DNA of 21,234 nt. Origin: an uncultured Eubacteriales bacterium (lineage in GTDB: Bacteria > Bacillota > Clostridia > Christensenellales > UBA1242). Below the pieces are notes generated by a model, which did not search any database, was not told where the DNA came from, and saw only the letters and a list, made by a program, of their open reading frames with translations. Below are positions 15,362 to 21,234 of the stretch, one piece after another (position 1 is the stretch's first letter; every line of letters starts with the position of its first letter). The stretch covers positions 1 through 21,234 of the forward strand of contig CAJJIV010000007.1 in the NCBI GenBank assembly GCA_905187655.1, written 5' to 3'. The position numbers and the translations under genes were made by a program.

Positions 15362-15829
15362 ATGCAAATGATTAAACTATTAACAGTTGGCACAATAAAG
15401 GAAAAATATTTTAACGAGGCAATCGCAGAATACATAAAGCGATTGTCCTGTTTTTGTAAATTTGAAATTGTTGAAGTACCTGAATATTTGCCAAATTCCA
15501 GATGTACTACTGAACAAATTGTTGAAGTTGAATCTTGGAACTTAGAAAAGAAACTAGAAGGCTATGTTGTGATTTTTGATCTAAAGGGGAAAGAAATCTC
15601 TAGTGAAGGTATTGCAGAATTAATTACTAATTGTGCCAATAGTGGAAATAGTAAAATTACCTTTGTAATTGGTGGCTCAAATGGAATAAGTAGTAAACTA
15701 TTAAATAAGGCAGATATGGTTATAAGGTTTGGCAAAATAACTTTTCCACACCAATTAATGAGAGTTGTGGCAACAGAGCAAATTTATCGAGCAATGACAA
15801 TAATTAATAACACAAAGTATCATAAGTAA
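15362..15829 (+). CDS. rlmH: 23S rRNA pseudouridine-1915 N3-methyltransferase RlmH
   Basis: RlmH uses S-adenosylmethionine to methylate pseudouridine 1915 in helix 69 of 23S rRNA on assembled 70S ribosomes. The 155-residue protein is of family length and is a small SPOUT methyltransferase. Seen are the N-terminal MIKLLTVGTIKEKYF, the knot region FVIGGSNGIS with its SAM-binding loop, and the C-terminal TFPHQLMRVVATEQIYRA followed by NTKYHK, the family's usual ending (Y.H). Two in-frame ATGs (15362 and 15368) are possible; the ribosome site is weak (GGTGGGG at 15342-15348 is far), so the exact start is open. It begins eight bases after the CPBP gene and is probably expressed by read-through translation. 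Confidence 0.94.
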   Translation: MQMIKLLTVGTIKEKYFNEAIAEYIKRLSCFCKFEIVEVPEYLPNSRCTTEQIVEVESWNLEKKLEGYVVIFDLKGKEISSEGIAELITNCANSGNSKITFVIGGSNGISSKLLNKADMVIRFGKITFPHQLMRVVATEQIYRAMTIINNTKYHK

Positions 15830-15839
15830 GGAAATAAAT

Positions 15840-16280
15840 ATGACAGATGAAGATTATATGCATCTTGCAATTAAAGAAGCATACAAAGCTTATAAAAAGG
15901 GCGAGGTGCCAATAGGTGCGGTTATAGTTAAAGATGATAAAGTGATATCTTGTGGCCATAATAGCAGAGAAACAAAAAGGGATTGCACTTTGCATGCAGA
16001 GATTGTTGTATTAAAAAAGGCATGCAAAATAGTAAAAAATTGGAGATTAACGGGTTGTACTCTTTACGTTACAAAGGAGCCGTGTATAATGTGCTACGGT
16101 GCGATGCTTAATGGCAGAATAGAACGTGTTGTTTATGGGTTTGGCGATGATAAAGACAGCCAAATAATTAGAGAAAAAATAAACGATGGTGGTTCAATAT
16201 TGAATCATAAATTAATTATAACACCAAATGTTTTAGAGCAAGATTGTAAACATATCTTCGATTTAGTATTTAAAAGGTAA
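15840..16280 (+). CDS. tadA: TadA-type tRNA adenosine(34) deaminase
   Basis: This 146-residue zinc deaminase matches TadA, which converts A34 to inosine in the wobble position of arginine tRNA. The zinc site is complete: HAE (H52, catalytic E54) and PCIMC (C82, C85). Other TadA-like features are GHNSRE (N41), NWRLTGCTLYVTKEPC and RIERVVYG. The segment after VVYG reads GFGDDKDSQII rather than the usual GA.D.K.GA, and the lysine-rich tail common in Bacilli is missing, so the substrate-contact part is atypical. A general cytidine/deoxycytidylate-type deaminase cannot be excluded. The gene starts ten bases after rlmH, with AAGGAA as ribosome site, and is the last gene of the operon; a weak hairpin follows. 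Confidence 0.82.
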   Translation: MTDEDYMHLAIKEAYKAYKKGEVPIGAVIVKDDKVISCGHNSRETKRDCTLHAEIVVLKKACKIVKNWRLTGCTLYVTKEPCIMCYGAMLNGRIERVVYGFGDDKDSQIIREKINDGGSILNHKLIITPNVLEQDCKHIFDLVFKR

Positions 16281-16299
16281 TTGCTTGACAATTTTTTTT
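16279..16299 (+). terminator. Weak terminator-like hairpin after tadA
   Basis: AATTG (16279-16283) and CAATT (16289-16293) flank a 5-base loop and are followed by a T run. The stem is only five A/T-rich pairs, so termination would be partial. The hairpin contains the -35 box of the next promoter. Confidence 0.4.
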
Positions 16300-16313
16300 C
16301 TTAATTATATCAT
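16285..16313 (+). promoter_or_regulatory. Strong promoter of the glmU-like/pth/mfd operon
   Basis: A consensus TTGACA (16285-16290), a 17-bp spacer and TATCAT (16308-16313) predict a start near 16320. The short leader then carries AGGAGA (16327-16332) before ATG 16342. Confidence 0.78.
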
Positions 16314-16341
16314 TTAAGTAGATATTAGGAGATATAAAAAT

Positions 16342-17397
16342 ATGGTAATGGAAGAGGAAGAAGTAATACAGTTGCCACAGCTGGCAAAAATTGAAAGCAA
16401 TAACAAATCAATTGCGTATATAATCTTAATGCCGAACTCGGTAAAAAACAAACAAAAAAATATGCCGACTTGCCAGACAAAGCTTTATGGCAAGTCTATT
16501 TTAGAGTGGGTTTCAAATGCTTGTGCAGAAAAACCAACAATTAAAGAGATAGAATCTAACCAAACAGATATAATTAATATAATAAAGCCTGATTTAACCA
16601 ATTCAGATTGGACTATTATTTTATATTCAGATACACCGCTTGTAACATCGGTAGTTTTAGATGATGCAGTCAAATATGCCGAAACAAAAGACTTAAATGT
16701 TTTAAGACTTGAAAGGGGATATGTATGTAAAACAGAGTACTTAAAACATACTGATTTTATTTATGGAATGGAAGAATATAAATTTAATAAACAAGATTTT
16801 ACGCAAGTAATAACTTTTGCCGATTGTACACGCGTTTCAAAAATTTTAAAGCAACGCATTATGGACTATTATATGGAAAACGGAGTGCAGATTATTGACC
16901 CAGAAACCACATACATTGAAAGTAGTGTGTCAATAGGTGAAGGCACAATAATATACCCATCCAACATTATATGCGGTACTACTGAAATAGGTGATAATGT
17001 GCAGTTGTTTGGTGGCAACCGAATATTAAATTCTATTATAAGTGCAGAAGCTAAAATTGAAGGTTCATCTATAATTTCAAGTGTAATTGGTTCAAAAAGT
17101 AGAATTAAAAATAGTGTAATTGGAAGTGACGCGTTAATTAAAAGTGATTGCAAAATCATTGATGGCGCCTCAGTAAAAGAATCGGTTGTAGATGAAGAAT
17201 GTAAAATTATTGGCGCTTCAGTTAAGGGAAGTTATGTTAATAAGAATTGTAAAATTTATGATGGCGCAAGGGTTTGTGGTGAAGGTGGAAATATAGTTTT
17301 GTTAAATAATGTTTCTGTTGCTGAAAATGCCGTTATAGCAAGAGCGTGCGAAATTAAAGAAGGTTCAAAAATAGGACCAGGTGCGATTATAAAATAA
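16342..17397 (+). CDS. Degenerate GlmU-like protein (nucleotidyltransferase remnant plus left-handed beta-helix)
   Basis: The 351-residue protein resembles GlmU, the bifunctional enzyme making UDP-N-acetylglucosamine, but lacks its key parts. The N-terminal half keeps GlmU-like scaffolding (KLYGKSILEWV at 48-58, ILYSDTPLV at 93-101 and KILKQRIMDYYMENGVQIIDPETTYI at about 167-192, in pieces). The nucleotide-binding LAAGxGTRM motif is replaced by LMPNSVKNKQKN, and the central uridyltransferase region is shortened. From about 186 a hexapeptide-repeat left-handed beta-helix runs to the end, without the catalytic histidine segment and NYDG-type motif of the acetyltransferase. GlmU is normally about 455 residues. 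Its position before pth and mfd matches glmU in many Firmicutes. It may be a scaffold, a regulator or an enzyme with changed chemistry. ATG 16342 follows AGGAGA; ATG 16348 is an alternative. Confidence 0.8.
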   Translation: MVMEEEEVIQLPQLAKIESNNKSIAYIILMPNSVKNKQKNMPTCQTKLYGKSILEWVSNACAEKPTIKEIESNQTDIINIIKPDLTNSDWTIILYSDTPLVTSVVLDDAVKYAETKDLNVLRLERGYVCKTEYLKHTDFIYGMEEYKFNKQDFTQVITFADCTRVSKILKQRIMDYYMENGVQIIDPETTYIESSVSIGEGTIIYPSNIICGTTEIGDNVQLFGGNRILNSIISAEAKIEGSSIISSVIGSKSRIKNSVIGSDALIKSDCKIIDGASVKESVVDEECKIIGASVKGSYVNKNCKIYDGARVCGEGGNIVLLNNVSVAENAVIARACEIKEGSKIGPGAIIK

Positions 17398-17406
17398 GGA
17401 GAAAAA

Positions 17407-17961
17407 ATGAAGTTAATTGTTGGGCTTGGAAATCCGGGCAGTGAATATGAATTTACAAATCATAATGCCGGCTTTTTGGTTGTCACCAAAGTTGCAGAGA
17501 TTTTAGGCAAAAAATTTAACAAAAAACAATGCGATAGTGAAATTTCTGAATTTTTTATTGATGGGGAAAAGATTGTTTTAGCAAGACCATTGACATTTAT
17601 GAATAATAGTGGTATAGCAGTAAAGCAACTTGTTAAAAAATATAATGTAAATACTAAAACTGAACTTGTTGTTGTGTCTGATGATTTTGATATTAAGGAA
17701 GGTACAATACGGATAAAGTCGGTTTCAGGTAATAGCACTCATAATGGTATAAGAAGCATAAAAGCTGAACTTAATACTAATGAATTTATCAGACTTAAAA
17801 TAAGTATTGGTGAAAAGCAACCAGCAATGTCAGTGGCGGATTTTGTTTTGTCTAAAATAAGAAATGACCAAACTTTTGTAGCTATAGACAAGGGTGTAAA
17901 TGCAATTATCAATTATATTAATGGAGCAAGTGCAGAAGATTTAATGCAGAAATATAACTAA
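17407..17961 (+). CDS. pth: Peptidyl-tRNA hydrolase
   Basis: Pth releases tRNA from peptidyl-tRNAs that drop off the ribosome. The 184-residue protein has family length and the active-site set: GLGNPG (N9), the catalytic H19 in TNHNAGF, FMNNSG (65-70) and the aspartate of SDDFD (92-95), then THNGIRSI (N113 region), which binds the tRNA end. Two small departures are N18 in place of the common arginine before the histidine, and SGNSTHNG instead of the usual glycine-rich SGGHNG. Both are outside the core catalytic residues, so activity is expected. The start follows AAGGAG (17397-17402) and lies nine bases after the GlmU-like stop. The glmU-pth-mfd order is conserved among Firmicutes. Confidence 0.95.
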   Translation: MKLIVGLGNPGSEYEFTNHNAGFLVVTKVAEILGKKFNKKQCDSEISEFFIDGEKIVLARPLTFMNNSGIAVKQLVKKYNVNTKTELVVVSDDFDIKEGTIRIKSVSGNSTHNGIRSIKAELNTNEFIRLKISIGEKQPAMSVADFVLSKIRNDQTFVAIDKGVNAIINYINGASAEDLMQKYN

Positions 17962-17975
17962 GCTGGAAATGGGCA

Positions 17976-20900
17976 ATGTTAAAAGAAACACTAAATTTTA
18001 GTTTACTTGGCGGTGATTATAAAAATCTGATTGATGATATTAAGAACGGTGTACATTGTTCGGTTTTTAACTTAAGTCAGACAGAACGAGTTATCGCAAG
18101 TTTAGGAGCAACCGGTAGGGTATTATACATTACCGGCGATTTTCTTTGTGCAAAAAAAGTTTATGAACTATTCAATCAGTTAAGTCCAAATATGGTTGGA
18201 TTGTTGCCTCCGGCAGGGGATAATCTTGTTTACTCTAAAGCAAGTTTTAATGAAAATAACATTGAAAGAATAAGGACAATTTATGGGCTTACTACCGGTA
18301 AAATTAAAGTTGTAGTTGCAGATAGTAATTCAATTTTACAGTTTTTGCCAAGTGCAGAACTATTTAAGAAGAATATTATTAATATAAAGAATACAGACAC
18401 GATTAATTTGGCAACATTTTCAGATAAAATGCTTTCGCTTGGTTACACAAGGGAACCATTAATAAATAGTCCTGGTCAATTTTCAGTTAGGGGAGATATT
18501 GTGGATATCTTCCCAATAAATTCTACTGTTCCTTATAGGATTGAACTTTTTGATAATGAAATAGAAACAATTAAAACTTTTGATGTAAACAATCAAAAAT
18601 CTAATGGTGAAGTTAATTGTGTTGATATTTGTCCATTTACTGATTTACTTTTGGAAGAAGGTGAATCTGAAGAACTCATTACAAAATTAAACAAATTGGT
18701 AGCTTTAGCAAAATTAGAAAACAATGAAATGGCACGTTTTCAACAAATTGTAGAAGAAATTAAATTTAAGTTAGAGAATAAGGAAAGGTCATTTAACCTA
18801 GATTATCTTTTTCCGCTTATCACAAAAAATTTGGGAACAATTTTTGATTATTTAAACAATGACTTTGTTGTTGCAATCGATGAAGCAAAAATGGTTTATG
18901 ATGCAATGGAACAAATGGTTGCCGAACTAAAGAAGAGAGAAAAGGAGTTAAATAAAAGTGGCGAAATATTAGAAGTTAAAGAGCTACGACTAATTCCAAT
19001 TTCGCAGATTGTTAATGAAATAAATGAAAGAAAAGCATTTGTAAATCAAAAAATAACAAGTAGTAACAGATTTTTTAATCCGACAAAAGTCTTCAACTTT
19101 AAAACATTGCAAATGATCAGATATACGCACTCATTTTCAGAATTTGTCAATGACATAAACAGTTGGATTTTAGAAGGATATAAAATTATAATTTGTGCTG
19201 GCGATGAGAAAAATTCAAAACAATTAAAACAAAGATTAAATGCAAATTCAATATATATTGAAATTAATAAGCATACAAAAATATCGGATAACGGCTCGGC
19301 AATTTTGCCAATGGAACTTACAACAGGGTTTATTATGCCAAGTGAAAAGATAGTTGTTGTAGGTACTTATGATATTTTTCCACGTAAGCAAAGTGTAAAT
19401 AATGTTTTGGTAAATAGGCAAGATACTTTTAGTGTTCCAAAAGTTGGCGATTTTGTTGTGCATAATATACACGGCATTGGTGTTTGTGAAGGAGTAACAA
19501 CTCTTAGCGGAAGTTTTGGGACAAAAGATTATGTCGTTGTTGGATATCGAGATGGTGATAAACTTTATGTTCCAATAGATCAATTAGACCTGTTAGAGCG
19601 TTTTTCTGGTGCGGAAAGTCCAACTAAATTATCTAAAATTGGCGGAACGGAATTTGGAGCAGTTAAAGAGAGGGTTAAAAGCAATATTAAAAAAATTGCG
19701 TTTGACCTACTTAAACTTTATGCCGAACGAGAAAGCAGAAAAGGCTTTGCTTTTGTTAAGGACGATGAAATACAATTGGAATTTGAAAATAGTTTTCCCT
19801 ATACCGAAACTGAAGACCAGTTAAAAGCAATTAAAGAAGTTAAAGCCGATATGGAAGGCCCACGAGTCATGGACCGATTAATTTGTGGAGATGTTGGTTT
19901 TGGCAAAACCGAAGTTGCACTGCGTGCTATTTTTAAAGCGGTACTTTCAGGCAAGCAAGTTGCTTTTATGGCACCAACCACAATTTTGTCTGAACAACAC
20001 TACAATAATTGTTTGTTAAGATTTAAAGATTTTGGGGTGGTTGTTGCGGTATTAAATAGGTTTAGGTCTCCTAAAGAAACCAAACAGATATTAACAGATT
20101 TGGCATCTGGCAAAATCAATGTAATTTGTGGAACGCATAGGTTGTTGTCAAAAGATGTTGTTTATAAAGATCTTGGTTTAATTGTTCTAGACGAAGAGCA
20201 AAAGTTTGGTGTAAATGACAAAGAGAAACTAAAAGTATTGCATAGCACGGTAGATTGTTTGACTCTTTCGGCGACTCCAATTCCGCGTACCTTGCACATG
20301 TCGCTATCAGGAATCAGAGATGTATCAATCATTTCTACACCGCCATCAGCAAGAATTACTGTACAAACATATGTAAGGGAATATACAGACAGTTTATTAA
20401 AAGATGCAATAAACAGAGAAATCAACAGAGGTGGTCAGGCATTTGTTGTTTACAACAGAGTAGAGTCCATTTATGCTTTTGCACACCATGTGCAGGAACT
20501 TTTGCCTAATGCGAAAATTGTTATTGGACATGGACAATTGTCATCTGGAGAACTTGAAGATGTAATATATAAATTTTATAATAGAATGGTAGATGTTCTA
20601 ATTTCAACTACTATCATAGAAAATGGCATAGATCTATCTAATGCAAATACCTTGGTTGTTTACGATGCGGACAAATTTGGGTTGTCGCAATTATATCAAA
20701 TAAGAGGTAGAGTAGGAAGGGGAACAAGAGAAGCATATGCCTATTTTACCTATAAAGTAAGCAAGCAATTATCGCCAGAAAGCTTTAAACGACTAGAAGC
20801 TCTGTCTGAGTTCACCGAATTTGGCAGTGGATTTAAAATTGCTATGAGAGATCTTGAGATTAGGGGAAGTGGAAATATTCTTGGTGCTGAACAGCATGGT

Positions 20901-21234
20901 CATATTCAAAAAATCGGTTATAATATGTATTGCCGATTACTAAAAAATGCGATAGAAGAACTTAAGGGTAATAAAACTGAAAATGACTTTGAAGTTTTGA
21001 TGAGGGTTGGCATAGATGCCTTTATTTCAGAAAAATACATAACAGATGAAGCCACACGAATGACAGTATATAAAAATATTTCAAGAATCGAAGGGGAAGA
21101 AGATCGCGTTAAATTATTAACAGAACTAGAAGATTTGTTTGGCAAAGTTCCACAGCAAACGCAAAATTTAATTGACATTGCATACTTAAAGGCACTTGCA
21201 AAAAATTTAGGGATAACCGAAGTTTATTCCACCC
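17976..21234 (+). CDS. mfd: Transcription-repair coupling factor Mfd (C-terminus beyond window)
   Basis: Mfd pushes stalled RNA polymerase off damaged DNA and recruits UvrA. The frame is open from ATG 17976 to the right edge, 1086 codons with no stop; the family is usually about 1150-1180 residues, so only the end is missing. Domains in order: UvrB-like N-terminal region with RGDIVDIFP; the CarD-like RNA polymerase-interaction domain from about 485 (VGDFVVHNIHGIGV at 490-503); the translocase with Walker A GDVGFGKT (638-645), DEEQ box (739-742) and SATPIPRTLHMS; the second motor lobe with STTIIENGIDLSNANT and QIRGRVGRG; the RecG-like GFKIAMRDLEIRGSGNILG; and the start of the C-terminal regulatory domain. 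The ATG is 14 bases after the pth stop with GGAAATGGG before it; an ATG at 17969 is out of frame. It shares the glmU-like/pth operon. Confidence 0.96.
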   Translation, partial: MLKETLNFSLLGGDYKNLIDDIKNGVHCSVFNLSQTERVIASLGATGRVLYITGDFLCAKKVYELFNQLSPNMVGLLPPAGDNLVYSKASFNENNIERIRTIYGLTTGKIKVVVADSNSILQFLPSAELFKKNIINIKNTDTINLATFSDKMLSLGYTREPLINSPGQFSVRGDIVDIFPINSTVPYRIELFDNEIETIKTFDVNNQKSNGEVNCVDICPFTDLLLEEGESEELITKLNKLVALAKLENNEMARFQQIVEEIKFKLENKERSFNLDYLFPLITKNLGTIFDYLNNDFVVAIDEAKMVYDAMEQMVAELKKREKELNKSGEILEVKELRLIPISQIVNEINERKAFVNQKITSSNRFFNPTKVFNFKTLQMIRYTHSFSEFVNDINSWILEGYKIIICAGDEKNSKQLKQRLNANSIYIEINKHTKISDNGSAILPMELTTGFIMPSEKIVVVGTYDIFPRKQSVNNVLVNRQDTFSVPKVGDFVVHNIHGIGVCEGVTTLSGSFGTKDYVVVGYRDGDKLYVPIDQLDLLERFSGAESPTKLSKIGGTEFGAVKERVKSNIKKIAFDLLKLYAERESRKGFAFVKDDEIQLEFENSFPYTETEDQLKAIKEVKADMEGPRVMDRLICGDVGFGKTEVALRAIFKAVLSGKQVAFMAPTTILSEQHYNNCLLRFKDFGVVVAVLNRFRSPKETKQILTDLASGKINVICGTHRLLSKDVVYKDLGLIVLDEEQKFGVNDKEKLKVLHSTVDCLTLSATPIPRTLHMSLSGIRDVSIISTPPSARITVQTYVREYTDSLLKDAINREINRGGQAFVVYNRVESIYAFAHHVQELLPNAKIVIGHGQLSSGELEDVIYKFYNRMVDVLISTTIIENGIDLSNANTLVVYDADKFGLSQLYQIRGRVGRGTREAYAYFTYKVSKQLSPESFKRLEALSEFTEFGSGFKIAMRDLEIRGSGNILGAEQHGHIQKIGYNMYCRLLKNAIEELKGNKTENDFEVLMRVGIDAFISEKYITDEATRMTVYKNISRIEGEEDRVKLLTELEDLFGKVPQQTQNLIDIAYLKALAKNLGITEVYST

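Noticed and set aside
339..17961. Alternative genetic code with TGA as tryptophan, suggested by the absence of TGA stops
   Set aside because: All genes read full length in the standard code, tryptophans are encoded by TGG, and no gene has an in-frame TGA.
19609..20509. Short frames on both strands inside mfd (for example 19609-19824 plus and 20255-20509 plus)
   Set aside because: They are in other frames of a continuous, well-conserved Mfd reading frame that lacks a stop only because the window ends.

Overview
The window is A+T-rich bacterial DNA that looks like a chromosomal segment of a low-GC Firmicute, most likely an uncultured Clostridia-type gut lineage. The supporting signs are purine-rich Shine-Dalgarno sites, sigma-A type promoters, a Clostridia-style DnaD protein paired with a DnaC/DnaI-type helicase loader, and the Firmicute neighbourhoods walJ...rlmH and glmU-like/pth/mfd. 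Fourteen of the fifteen complete genes end in TAA and one in TAG; none ends in TGA. All are read with the standard code. I see no rRNA, tRNA, insertion sequence, phage gene or CRISPR array.

Layout. (1) 1-2124 is the least ordinary part: the start of a family 8 glycosyltransferase leaving the window to the left, a membrane-anchored XRE regulator that appears to be leaderless and flanked by operator-like repeats, a 40-residue ORF, and a 281-residue protein I cannot assign. (2) 2291-6624 runs on the minus strand: a DnaD-like protein with four repeat domains, a helicase loader, a strong terminator, then typA/bipA, whose ribosome site sits directly behind that terminator. (3) 6741-11487 is sbcD-sbcC on the plus strand, divergent from dnaD. 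The two promoters overlap and share bases of their -10 boxes. (4) 11488-11813 is gene-free and holds a terminator, a 13-bp inverted repeat, a promoter and a hairpin. It leads into a lipoprotein M1 metallopeptidase. (5) 13368-16280 is a tight operon: walJ, a CPBP intramembrane protease, rlmH and tadA. (6) 16285-21234 is a second operon: a degenerate GlmU-like protein, pth, and mfd, which runs off the right end without a stop.

Functionally the segment is mostly information processing: replication initiation (dnaD-like, helicase loader), hairpin and break processing (sbcDC), transcription-coupled repair (mfd), and translation maintenance (typA, rlmH, tadA, pth). Cell-envelope genes (walJ, CPBP protease, M1 lipoprotein, GT8) are mixed in. 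No clear new multi-gene system is visible. The most unusual points are the shared divergent promoter at 6644-6699, the terminator immediately before typA, the GlmU-like protein without catalytic motifs in the usual glmU position, the CPBP protease in the slot often held by HtrA, and the uncharacterised 1067-2086 gene pair.
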